64,000 nucleotides of DNA, from NCBI RefSeq assembly GCF_020509005.1, contig NC_063015.1, positions 3,410,001-3,474,000 of the forward strand, in the 5' to 3' direction. Every line of letters starts with the position of its first letter. Positions within the stretch are counted from its first letter, which is position 1. Below the pieces are notes generated by a model, which saw nothing but the letters and a program-made list of their open reading frames with translations, was not told the origin of the DNA and ran no database searches. Shown here piece after piece: positions 26,021 through 37,622 of the stretch. Origin of the DNA: Fulvia fulva (Eukaryota > Ascomycota > Dothideomycetes > Mycosphaerellales > Mycosphaerellaceae). Both the position numbers and the translations under genes were made by a program.

Positions 26021-26474
26021 TTTAGTATCCTATCTAGGCCTAGGGCTTTTCGTCCTTTTAGCTTACTTATAACTCCTATTACTATATTAGAGCTAACCGC
26101 CTAATCTTCTATATCTAGAGGTTCCGGGTATATACTCGGGTCGATGTCCGTAAGGTCTACCTCTACTTACGTCGAAAAGAAATAGTCGGCTAATACTTTT
26201 GCCTTACCCCGGGGCGTAGCCTAGGCAATCCCTTCGCGGTCTACGATTAGAGGGAATTAAGGGGTTTGTTACTCTTTAGGTAGTCGTGCCTATTTAGTAA
26301 GTCTCTATATCTGTTCCGGGTTTTCTATAACGAGCCCGATCGTCGCTCTCTAGTCCTATAGCTTATCGCGTCTTATCTATACCTTCTTCTCTTATATCGC
26401 GCGACAGTATTGCTCCTACGTCTCTTAGGTATACTCCTTTGTCTACTGTCGCCTTGCCCTTCTAGCCTCCTTTA

Positions 26475-29400
26475 TAATAGCCGTATATAGAAGTCGTAAC
26501 TACTAAAAGTCCGCCCCCTATATAGACGTAGAGCTAAGGGAAGAAGCAACAGTCTCTAGCTAAAAGGATGGTAGGACTCCTCTAGAAGACTAAATAGATA
26601 AGAACCCTATAGAGGCCAGGAACCCTAAAGGCACTCCAATAGTTTAGTAGCCACAACTACCTACTGTACTCAGACCTGACCAGGTCAGAAGCAAGCATAG
26701 CAATATAAATCCGCTCTGAACATATCGGAGTCAGGGTATACCTACATTAGAGAAAAGTCCTAGGTATCGAAGACAAGAGTTGCCTATACGGCTACCTGTC
26801 CCAGAATGTCGAACATAGACTTCTGGTTTGCAAAGAATGGAGTATAGGGAGAGGTGAATGGAGGGCAAGGGCAAGGAACAGAAACTTCTAAGCTATGATT
26901 AGTAATAAGGGAGACCTCTAGAGGATTACAAGGTGGATCATCCACTAAGGATTTTTAGAGCAGTTCTCTTTTACTAGGGAAACAGAGAGATGGATTGAGG
27001 AGAGAAAGAAGGAGGAGGAGAGTAGGAAGAGGGGGACAACTCTAGGGTTGTAGACAAGGTAGTCAGAGGCTAACCACTATGACACTAGTGCACCCTAATA
27101 GAAGGAAAACCGAGAACTTATGGCAAGGAAGCTATTAGAGAAGGAGAGGAGGTTTTTACCTAGGAATAGGTTTCCTACCTTATGTAGTAACATATATAGA
27201 CATAAACCCGTATAGGCCGGAGGGCACCACAATAGGTAAATGAATCATCTATCTATCTATCTATATAGACGTAGTAAACCTCTAGTATAATACTATATTC
27301 TGTTTAGCTTTCCGTAATATTACCTATACGTACTTCCTCTACCGTAGCGCCGGGTCTACCTATAGTCCGAGGATCCTAAGCTAATTTACCGGGTTAGTCG
27401 TATACCCCTATATCTAGATAGAAGCTTATATATTATAGAACCGTAGCCGGCGCGTAAAGTGTATTGGATTAAACTTTTCTAGGGCAAACCAAGCCCTATA
27501 CCTCCTAGCCTAGTCCTCGTAGATCTTATACTTCTCTTCTAGTAGCCTATAGTTCTCCTTAGTCGAGGAAGACTACGCTAGGATATTCGTATTATCTACG
27601 AAGCCGCTCGTAGCGGTGTTCTAGGATTCTAGGGCTAGGAGTAGCGTCGCTATAAAGAAGAGGAATAGGATAGGTACTACCGTTAAGCCTTACGGGATTC
27701 TAGTATAGACTACTTAAAATAGGCTTTTGTACTAGCCGACTAGGATCGACATACTACGGTTTTAGAGGTAGGACTGTATAAAGTTAATAAGCTACTTAGG
27801 GAGTCCTTTCGACCTTAGGATATAGAGTAGCCGCGGGTATAACACGTAGTTGAAGGCTCCCGATATGTCTAGACTAAGTAAGGATGCTACCTTATCCCTA
27901 TTCTTATACTAGATAGCCTTTACCTAAGAGGTGATAAGTTCTATCGCGGATAGCGTCGATCGCTATAGGCGCGTACCTATCTAGGTGTCCGGGAGTAGGG
28001 AGTATTCCTCTACCGCCTCGGAGAGTCTCGTTATAACTAGCTTCTTAAGCGCCTTCCTAAGAGTATTAAGGAGCGTAATTAGGCGGTACGACTTCACCTA
28101 CGTATAGTCTTCCTTTTACGGCTTACGTAGGACTACTATCGTCGATTGTTTAAATACTATCGGGTAGTATCCGGTCTATAGGCAGGCGTTAAAGATCGCT
28201 ACGACTACTAGGGCTAGTTAATCTCTATACTTCTTTAGTAGCTCGTTTAGGATCCTATCCGGCCCCGGGGCTTTCTTCGCCGGTAACTTCCTAAGTATAG
28301 CGGTAACTTCTCCCTCGGACACCTCCTATTAAACCGCGATACTAGGGGCTAGAGGAATAGAGCTATTTATATCGCTTAGATTAGCCTCGACTAGGGGCGG
28401 GAAGAACTTACTAGCTAGTAGATACGCCTTAGCCTCGGGGTCGCTAACCGGGCTACTAGGCGATTATAGCGCTAGGATAGAGAAGGAGGGGCCCTATATA
28501 GGGTCCTGTCGGGCCTATTTCGCTAGCTTCTATATCCTCGCTAGCTTGCCGGCGATTTCTTCTACTATAGCTCTCTAGCCGACTACTTTCTCCCTCCGTA
28601 TTATAGCTTTCTTCTATTAGTATACCTCCCTATATACGTTCTAGGCCTCCTCGCTATAGCTACTCGTCTATACCCGGCGGGCTCTCTTTGCTTCTCTTAC
28701 TACCGTAGTATACTTTAGCGTCTAGTATAGTTTAGACTATATCGTTAGTTAGGTAAGCGGAACGTAAAGTAAGGTCGCTTTTCTTATTTCGTCTATTAAC
28801 CCTTAGACTACCTCGTCTATCTCATCTTTACTATTGTATTACTACTACGCGATCTAGACTAGCCTCTCGGAGTTATCGAGGTACGCCTAGATGTTAGCCT
28901 AGTAGGCCTTTCCCTAGTTTAGCTTAGAGGTTCTCGCTAGTATACGTTATATCTATATCGTAATAGAGGTCCTAACTAGTATATAGTCTAACGACGCCTC
29001 GAGTTTATATTTGATCCTATAGTAGGTTACTATATTGTAGTAGCTATCTAAGATCTAGGAGAGGTAGATCGTGCCTTAGAGTCCCCCTCTCTTCTAGGTG
29101 CCTAGGTCCTTCGGGGTATTAAGGGCAATTACGTTACTCGCTATTAAGTCGAGTACTTCGTCGGCTATAGGGTACGGCTATATAAGGCTTTCCTAGGAAG
29201 GGTAGTATATATTAAAGTCTCCTACTACGATATAGTACCCTTGTCTCTTAAGCGTACTATCTAGGTGTCTATAGACCCTAAGGTCGCGGCTAGACCTCGA
29301 GGCTAGCGGTTATATATATAGGTTGTATATCTAGGTACTACCTACGTAGAGGGAGGTAATATTGCCCCCGCCTTCTTCGTCTACGTAGTATACTACCTCC

Positions 29401-30190
29401 TAGTCGGATTCTAGTATGTCCTTACTAATATAGAAGTACGTACGGGGTCTACCGTCGCCTCGTAGGTATGTCGTATAGCCTAGTAACTTATAGGTCGTTA
29501 GTCTCTTATAGTACGGGTTAATCTATAGCTTCTAGATTACTAGGACGTAGTAGACGTACGGGTCCGCCTCGTATAGGAAATAGTTCTAGACTATATCCTT
29601 ACTATAATTAACGTTATACTAGATAATACTAAGCGTATCGAGGCTAGTTATCGTTATTAATAATTATTTCCTCTATAATGTCCTATATCCTACTACCTTA
29701 TACGTCCTAGTCTACGCCTATTAGCTATATACTAAAGGGGAGCCGGGCCTAGTTAGATTCCCTCGCCGTAGCTAATAGAGTACGTAGCCTCCCGTACGCC
29801 CTAGGTTACGTATCCTTTATATCGTTCTCGGCTCTAGGGCGCTTATACCTAACCGCTACTAGCTAGTTCCGGTATAGACTAGCCTTATAGTCGCCGTAGA
29901 ATCTTAGGGCGACGGTTCTATTTATAATTGCCTTGTTTTTCGCTAGTTTCCGCTATAGGCATTCCGCGCTATACGATAGGTAATACCCCGGATAGTTCGC
30001 GTACCGTCTCGTAGCCGATATATAGTCCCTAGATATATAGTCTCCTATATAGTTCGAGTAGGCCTACTTGTTTATATACGTATAGGTTTAGTGTCTATAC
30101 TATTAGTATTTAAAGTATTAGAGGACACGAAAGGATAAGGAGTGCTTTTCTACTATCTTAAGGCTATATTACTAGATTAGGCCTTATTTA
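26475..30190 (-). mobile_element. LINE-1-like copy 1, RIPped, partial
   Basis: Read on the minus strand. After a short piece at 26,475-26,531 and the fragment insertion, 27,275-30,190 matches 53,030-55,930 of the full-length copy through RT, endonuclease and part of ORF1. The 3' end is missing where LINE A abuts it, and the 5' end diverges near 30,180. Stops are dense. No ORF survives. Confidence 0.82.
26532..27261 (+). mobile_element. 5'-truncated LINE 3' fragment
   Basis: 730-bp insertion flanked by the 13-bp TSD TATATAGACGTAG (26,519-26,531 and 27,262-27,274). It contains the end of an ORF2 with a C-terminal zinc-finger-like relic (near 26,780-26,840, pattern C-x-Y...H-x4-C, the tyrosine probably a RIPped cysteine), a 3'UTR, and an (ATCT)n tail. 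RIP is lighter than in the flanks. It interrupts the LINE-1-like copy at 26,475-30,190. Confidence 0.82.
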
Positions 30191-30600
30191 TTACGGGTAG
30201 CCCGCGACCCCTTACTATAGCTACGTCGGCCCGGCTAAACCGCGGACCTTCCGTATCGGGTTAGCGCGGCTTAGCTTTACTTTATAACTTTGCCGCGCCT
30301 CGCGCTCCTCTTTCGTAGCTTCGTAGAATAATAACTATCTCGTTCGGACCCTATAGTACGCGCGCCCTTATAGTTTGTTCTACTACCCTACCTAGATCGC
30401 GGATATAGGTAAGGGACGCGTAATAATGTGAATAGACAGAACCGTAGATCTAGAGAACGCGTAGAGTCGTATTAGAATATAGAATACGGTAAGGCGTATA
30501 GCGCGTAGATACCTAGAGAACGTAACGCGGCGACATTATTAGTAGGTAGTTGCGCGCTCGTAGACAGTTAGGATATAGGCATCGTTACGCCTCCCCCGAG
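30191..30600. other. Unassigned RIPped DNA
   Basis: GC-containing but CpA/TpG-depleted sequence between the LINE-1-like copy and recognisable Gypsy-2 gag. It may hold the Gypsy-2 5' end, but I could not identify an LTR. Confidence 0.3.
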
Positions 30601-33600
30601 CCTAGATAATATAACTTTATAAATAGCAAACGGCGGTATACTACCGCTACCTAAGCCTAAGGGCAAAGGTAAGTACCGTATATCTCTTTTCCCCGACCTC
30701 TCCTCTTTTCCTTAGAGTTAGACATAGGACGACAACCGGCGGGTTATAGTAGACACCGGTATCGCGCTGTAATAAGAGATTAATAAAGCTTACTAGAAGG
30801 CCTTTGAGCGAGAAGAAGGTAGTAAGATTGACTTTATAGAACTGTTCGAGTTCAAGCTCGAAGAGAATCTAGGCGGCGACCTAGACGAGGTAGATCTATT
30901 ACTCGACGAGACAGAATACATTCTCGTATCTAAATACTAGAAAGTTACCCTAGATAACCTTACGACCCTTATATCCTAACACCCGAAGACTACCTACGAC
31001 TTCGTACTATAAGTAGTTAATACGGCGATTACTAAGGGTAGACAACTCGATATAATAGAGCGAGCTAACGACCTCTAGAACACCTAGTATACTACGCTAT
31101 ATACCAAATACGACCGTATCTATAATATACTACGAAGTAAAGAGCTTGTTATATAGAAAATAGTAGCAGATCTTAAGAGTAAGAAGGATTACAACCTAGC
31201 TAAGTTATAAGAGCTAGAGAAGAAATATAAGGAAGCTAATAACCTATATAAGTAGTTTAGCGAGATCTACGAGAAGGAGAAGAAGAAGGTACAAGATGCT
31301 AAGGCGAAGAACTAGGCCCTATAATAAGAAGTCGATAATCTAAAGGCTCGGCTTAAGGTAGGAGACACTATATAGAACGTAGGTAGGGGCCGCTTAGGCC
31401 GCCGACCCTCTCGTTCCCGCCTATACGAGACCTTACTCGAGTAGCTATTACGTAGGTATTGCGAAGCTACTAGTAGAGGTGGCGGTAGCGGTAGTAGTAA
31501 TAACGATAGAGACGACGATGACCGTAGTAATAATAGCCGAGGACGTGATAACGACCGTCCGCGACTAGGACCTAATAATAGTCGTAACTCGAGAACACGT
31601 AATACCCGTACCTAGACACTACTAGTTAATCTTCTAGAACGTCTCTTTACTATTAACCGCACCCTTACTCGCGGTATAGAGATCGGTAAGGGTGTGCCTA
31701 ACCCTAAGTACTTTAAGAACGATAACGACCCTAATTTCGACAGCTAGTATAGTAGTGTTCTCCTAAAGCTAACTATAGTAACCTTCCGTACTAAGGTAGA
31801 TAGTCTACGCTTTATATATAGGTAGACATAAGGTGATCCTTAGCGAAGCATTAAGCCGAGGATCCCTATGCCTAGATAGTAGTCCTTTAACGAGTTTAAG
31901 ACTAGAGAAGAGTTATTAGATTAGATAACACGCTAATATAGTATACCTAATAAAGAAACTAAGGCTATAGTTAATATTACTACCTATAAGTAAGAACAAG
32001 GCGAAACCTTTATAGCCTTCTATACCCGCTACTCGAAGTTACGCGCCTAGATGTTATAGACCGATAAGACCGAGCTTATACTATTCCGTAACCGACTAAA
32101 CCGTAAGTACTTTATTAAGACCTTCGGCGACCGCGAAGTCGACCGCCGCCTAGATAGTATATAAGACGTTATCGAGGAGTATACCGTACTAGACGAGAGC
32201 TTCTACGAGATAGATCGACTATACTCGTAGAAGGAGCGCCCCCGTAGTAATAGTAACTCGAACGGTAATAGCGGCTAGAATAACTAGAATAATAGTAACG
32301 TAGTTACTAGTACCGCTACCGGTATAGTAGGTACCTTAGTATAGCGCCTACTATAGTACGCTAGTACTAAGAAGAAGGAGGATCTACCGATATATCTATA
32401 GAACCTACCTACGCTTAACTATAAGTAGCGCGAAGACCTTAAGAAGTAGGGTAAGTACTACCGCTACCGTATAGGTTCTTACGTATCGACTAACCCTAAA
32501 TACCTAATATATAGATAGATAGATTATTCATTCGCCTGTTTTAGTGCCCTATAGCCTATGTAGGTCTCTCGCTATTTAGGTCTATTTGTGTAGGTAGGAA
32601 ACCCGATTAACGGATGAAAACCTCCTCGTCTTTGCCCTCCTCGTTCTTTCCTATCTTGTCCTTTCGTTCTCCTTCCCTTAGGGTACGCTAGTATTATAGT
32701 TGTTACCCTATGACTACCTTGCCCGTAACCCTAGTGATGTCCTCCTCTCGATTCCCTTTCTCCCTTCTGTTTCCCCGGCTCTTCTCTCTCTCTCCCTCCT
32801 CTCTATCCACCTTTCCGTTTCTACTACTAGGGAGAATTGCTCTAGGTAGTCCTCGTTAAGGATCTATCTTATCACTCTCCTTATATCTTGTCTGTCCTAG
32901 ATAATAGCCTAGTATTGCCTGTCTCTTGCCTTCGCCCTCTACTAGCTTCTCCCTTTTACCCACTTAGTACAGTTCAGTACTATGTGCTCCGGGTTTTAGG
33001 ATAGGTAGCTATAGGGGCAACGTTTGGAATCGTACCCTAGGACTCTTCTTTAGTGTAAGTATGCTCTTAGCCTAATGTACTTAGAGCGAATCTGGATAGC
33101 TATGCTTGCTTCCGCCCTCTTTAGGTCTTTGTAGATAAGGTAGTTATACCTCCCGAAGGTCCTAGCCGCTAGTAGGGCTCCTAGCCTCACCGGTTTTTAG
33201 TTCTAACGCGTTTCCTATAGGTGACCTACGATCCTTTCTGCTTGGCTTTGCTTCTTTTTCCCTTTGTCCCCTGTGTTAGCTTGCTCCCTTAGAGCTTCTC
33301 TCTGTTCAAGGGCTACTAGGATTTCCTATGATGTTTTTAGGTCTGCTTCCTTCTATAGGATTATGTATAGCCGGTTAGGTCTTCTCCTCCTCTCCTACTA
33401 GGTTCTTATCCTTTAAGTAGCTACTTAGATAGTTCCCTAGGCTAGGTATGCTAATGTCTTCTCTACGTATTGACACCTTATGCCCTAGAGGTACTCCCTA
33501 ATAGGGGCTGTACCTGATTCCATTTCTATTATCCTGTAAGGGGTTGACTTATATACCCCTAGTACTCTCTTTAGGTAGGCTACCTACGCTCTATTAAGGG

Positions 33601-35474
33601 GGTCCTCAATTCTCTTCGGGATGTGTTTTTCCGCTACCTAAATTGCTGCTCTATATAGCATTACGGGCTTAATAATAGCCTTGTACATAGTCTAGGCCTT
33701 TATGAAGGTCGCCCCCTAGGTTAACGTAGTAAGTCTCTCGATTAATTGTCTATTAGTGTCCGCTCTCGCTTACGCCTTCTTCACTTATAGTCCCTAGCTG
33801 AGTTTCGGGTCTAGCTATATCCTAAGGACTCTAAGTTCCCTTATAGGATAGGTCTCGAACCCCTAGATTTTTACTAGTACTACTAAGTTGTGTTTTGTCT
33901 TTGCCTTACTAAAATAGATAAGTTAGTACTTGTCCGGTACGAATTTTGCCCTATACTCTCTTGCCTACTTTTCGTATTGTCTATGTCTCTCCTCTAGGAG
34001 TGCGTAGTTTTCCTCTATAGACCCCGACTACGCTAGGATATCTATGTTATCTACGAACCCCGATACTAAGGTGTTTGCTATTTCTAGGAGTAGGGTCAGG
34101 TCGGCTATAAAGAGGAGGAACAGAATTGGGGAGAGTATAGAGCCCTATAGGATACCCGTGTTCGTAATTAGGGTCTACGGGGCTTTAAAGGGCCCTAGGA
34201 GGATCTAGGTTGTTCTGTCCTTAAGGAATAACTATATAAAGTGTACTATCTAGGCTAGGATGCTTTTCATTCTAAGGATATATAGGAGCCTTACGTAGGA
34301 CATATTGTCGAAAGCCCCTAATATATCTAGTGAAAGCAGTGAGGCTACCTTGTTGTTGCTATAGTGCTAGATATGTCTGATTTGCTCTATGATCAGTTCG
34401 ACTACTATAAGGGTAGATCTCTTTTGTCTCCCCTCTATTTACGTTACCGGGAGGAGATTATGTTCTTCTACTATTCCGGTGAGCCTTATAGCTACGACCT
34501 TCTCTAGGAGCTTCTCTAGTATACTTAGCAACGTAATTGGTCTATATGACTTTAACTTAGTATAGTCTTCCTTTTAGGGTTTCCTTAGGACGTAAGTTAG
34601 TAATTGCCTAAAGGCCTTTAGGCAATACCCCTGCTTTATACACTAGGTAAAGATTGGCGTAAGCACTAGAGTAATAAGGCTACTACTAGCTTTTAGGTAA
34701 TAGTTAGGGATCTTGTCTAGGCCTAGGGCTTTGTTGCCCTTTAGTTTCTTGATAATGTTTCCGATCTCTATAGTAGACACTTACTAGTTAGCCTCCCTTA
34801 GCGGAGGAATGTGTGTTCCTAGGATGTTGCTTAGGTCTACCTCTACCTAAGTCCCGAAGAAGTGGTCTACGAATGCTTTCGCTTTCCCTATCGGAGTGGT
34901 TTGCGTTTCCCCGTCTTAGTCCTATATTAAGGGAAACTAGGGCGGGGAGTTTCGTTCCTCGTCTAGTTTCCTAGCCTATTCTACTAGTCTCTAGATTTGT
35001 TCCGGGTGTTCTGTGATCATCCCTATAGTTGACCTCTACTCCTACGTCTTGTCTCTTCTGATCTGCGCCTTCTTTGCTTTATACGCGTTGTTATAGGCTT
35101 CCTAGTTTACTTAGGTACGTCGTTGCTCCTATCTCCTTCTTGCTCTCCTTGCCTCCTTGACTTTAGCTATACACTCTAGTGTCTAGTATAGCTTCTAGTA
35201 TAGCGACCATCTCTTCTTAGGTATATAGGCCTAGGCTGCCCTTTATATAGCTTCTATTAGCTGCTCTACTGCTTAGTTAATCCCCTCCGTTATATAGATA
35301 GATAGATAGATTTGTCATTCCCCTGTTCTAGGACCCTATCCGGCCTATGCAGGTATATATCTATTGTTATGTACAAAGGGAAACCCGAATAGGTGAAAAC
35401 CCTTCCCGCCCCCGACTACTCCTTGTCTAGATTAGCTTTCCCTCTGAACGTACGTAGTCCATGTCACTACCCCG

Positions 35475-37622
35475 TTAGCCCCCGCTCCTAGCCGGTCTCG
35501 TCGCGCTGCGTCGTGTCCTCTCTTCCTGCACTGCTCCTACTAGGCGGTACTGTTCTAGCCAGCCCTTCTCTAGTATCCAGTTCGTAATGCGCCGTAGGTC
35601 TTCAGCGTTGTTAAGAAGTGCCCCAATCGTCCGGTTCCTCGCCTTTGCCATCCACTCCCCCCTTCCTAGCGACCACCTCGGACAGACGAGGAGTGCGTGC
35701 CGTACGTTCTGGGAGCGATAGCCGCAGGGGCAGCTAGTATTCGTGTATCCTGGGACCTTCCTCCATGATAGGTACCCCTGGAGGCCGATGTGTTCGCTTC
35801 GCAGTTGGGTTGCTATGCTACTCTGTGCCCTCGTAAGGCGGTAGTGGATGAGCTTCGGGGGGTGCTTGACCGCGGATTTTGTAGCTGACCATTCCTTAGG
35901 TTGTCCCGCTGGCTGAGGGCGTCCACTATGCCCTACAACCTGGTTGTTCCACCTCTCTTTCCATAGTTGCTCTACAAACGATTTCTCACCTTCCCATTGT
36001 GTTGCTAGCTGTTCGTCCCTTGCCCGGTAGTTCGGCTCGTTTCCGGGTCGAATGCCCTTATGCGCTGGTACTGATTCGCGGGCCCTTGCGACTGCACTGG
36101 CGATGACCTTCTGTACTGGGTACTGTGCCGACTTGCCTAAGTAGGAGGTCCGTAGTCCCTGGATGTATAGGTCGATCGGCGGTATAGCGGTCTCGTGCTC
36201 AAGCATCCTCGTTGGTGTCGACTTATATGCCCCGGTGACCTTCCTTAGGCATTGGTTTTGGATCTTCGCTAGCGGCGCGACGAGTCCCTTCGATGGGCAG
36301 GCCCTCTCGCCTAAGGACCACACTTGGCTGCCATAGGTAAGGACTGGCCGTACAATAGCCGTATATAGAAGTCGTGACTGCCGGAAGTCCGCCCCCCATG
36401 TGGACGCAGTGAGCCTCTGGCATGATGCCATATTCTGTTCAGCTTTCCGTAATATTGCCTGTACGTGCTTCCTCCACCGTAGCGCCGGGTCCACCCATAG
36501 TCCGAGGATCCTGAGCTGATTTGCCGGGTTAGTCGTGTGCCCCTGTATCTGGATAGAAGCTTGCATATTGTGGAACCGTGGCCGGCGCGTAAAGTGTATC
36601 AGATTGTACTTTTCTGGGGCAAACCGAGCCCCGTGCCTCCTAGCCCAGTCCTCGCAGATCTTGTGCTTCTCTTCTAGTAGCCTACAGTTCTCCTCAGTCG
36701 AGGAAGACCACGCTAGGATGTTTGTGTCGTCTACGAAGCCGCTCGCAGCGGTGTTCTGGGATTCTAGGGCTGGGAGCAGCGTCGCCATAAAGAAGAGGAA
36801 CAGAATAGGTGCTAGCGTTGAGCCTTGCGGGATTCCAGTGTGGACTGCTTGAAATGGGCTTCTGTACTGGCCGACCAGGATCGACGTACTGCGGTTTTGG
36901 AGGTAGGACCGTACGAAGTTGACAAGCCACTCAGGGAGTCCTTTCGACCTTAGGATGTAGAGAAGCCGCGGGTGTGACACGTAGTCGAAGGCTCCCGATA
37001 TGTCTAGGCTAAGTAAGGAAGCCACCTTGTCCCTATTCTTATACCAGATGGCCTTTACCTGAGAGGTGATAAGTTCCATCGCGGATAGCGTCGATCGCTG
37101 TGGGCGCGCACCCATCTGGGTGTCCGGGAGTAGGGAGTGTTCCTCTGCCGCCTCGGAGAGTCTCGTTGCAACCAGCTTCTCAAGCGCCTTCCCAAGAGTG
37201 TTAAGGAGCGCAATTGGGCGGTACGACTTCACCTGCGTATAGTCTTCCTTCTGCGGCTTGCGTAGGACCACTGTCGTCGATTGTTTAAAAGCTATCGGGT
37301 GGTATCCGGTCTGTAGGCAGGCGTTGAAGATCGCTGCAACTGCTGGGGCTAGTTGATCTCTACACTTCTTTAGTAGCTCGTTTGGGATCCCATCCGGCCC
37401 CGGGGCTTTCTTCGCCGGCAACTTCCTCAGCACAGCGGTAACTTCTCCCTCGGACACCTCCTGTTGGACCGCGATGCTAGGGGCTAGGGGAGTAGAGCTG
37501 TTTATGTCGCTTAGATCAGCCTCGACTGGGGGTGGGAAGAACTTGCTAGCCAGTAGACGCGCCTTGGCCTCGGGCAAGGAAGGAATCGTATTTAGCAAGC
37601 TAGCTACGAGATAAGGTGACAA
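35475..37622 (-). CDS. Reverse transcriptase ORF of LINE C (no ATG start)
   Basis: Open frame of 715 codons. It opens after an in-frame TAA; its first codon here is TTG, and the first ATG is codon 170, inside the RT domain. Visible non-LTR RT features: KAPGPDGIPNELLK (72-85), YRPIALLNTLGKALEKL, LSLDISGAFDYVSH, GIPQGSTLAPILF, the active-site GFVDDTN, LTYGSQVW, and a C-terminal finger CPCGYRSQNVRHALLVC. No AP endonuclease precedes it and no RNase H was recognised. The first ~16 codons come from the leader; homology to the LINE-1-like copies begins at PEAKARLLASKFF. Expression would need a non-AUG start or splicing. It may be an uninterrupted relic rather than a working gene. Confidence 0.8.
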   Translation of the reverse strand: MSPYLVASLLNTIPSLPEAKARLLASKFFPPPVEADLSDINSSTPLAPSIAVQQEVSEGEVTAVLRKLPAKKAPGPDGIPNELLKKCRDQLAPAVAAIFNACLQTGYHPIAFKQSTTVVLRKPQKEDYTQVKSYRPIALLNTLGKALEKLVATRLSEAAEEHSLLPDTQMGARPQRSTLSAMELITSQVKAIWYKNRDKVASLLSLDISGAFDYVSHPRLLYILRSKGLPEWLVNFVRSYLQNRSTSILVGQYRSPFQAVHTGIPQGSTLAPILFLFFMATLLPALESQNTAASGFVDDTNILAWSSSTEENCRLLEEKHKICEDWARRHGARFAPEKYNLIHFTRRPRFHNMQASIQIQGHTTNPANQLRILGLWVDPALRWRKHVQAILRKAEQNMASCQRLTASTWGADFRQSRLLYTAIVRPVLTYGSQVWSLGERACPSKGLVAPLAKIQNQCLRKVTGAYKSTPTRMLEHETAIPPIDLYIQGLRTSYLGKSAQYPVQKVIASAVARARESVPAHKGIRPGNEPNYRARDEQLATQWEGEKSFVEQLWKERWNNQVVGHSGRPQPAGQPKEWSATKSAVKHPPKLIHYRLTRAQSSIATQLRSEHIGLQGYLSWRKVPGYTNTSCPCGYRSQNVRHALLVCPRWSLGRGEWMAKARNRTIGALLNNAEDLRRITNWILEKGWLEQYRLVGAVQEERTRRSATRPARSGG

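Larger units (their letters stand above)
18264..26474 (-). mobile_element. LINE A copy 1, RIPped, split by Copia-1
   Basis: Non-LTR retrotransposon read on the minus strand. Its 3' tail is the ATCT-type microsatellite at about 18,264-18,280. The reverse-transcriptase part lies in 18,300-20,408 and resumes after the Copia insertion at 26,026 to about 26,474, where it abuts a fragment of the LINE-1-like family. Frames are destroyed by CpA-to-TpA changes. The same family recurs inverted at about 44,002-50,670, which shares the sequence around 19,200-19,330. The 5' end is truncated; no TSD was resolved. Confidence 0.75.

Noticed and set aside
30191..30600. GC-containing segment considered as rRNA or tRNA DNA
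   Set aside because: No recognisable rRNA or tRNA core sequences or tRNA A/B boxes; heavily RIPped and unassignable.
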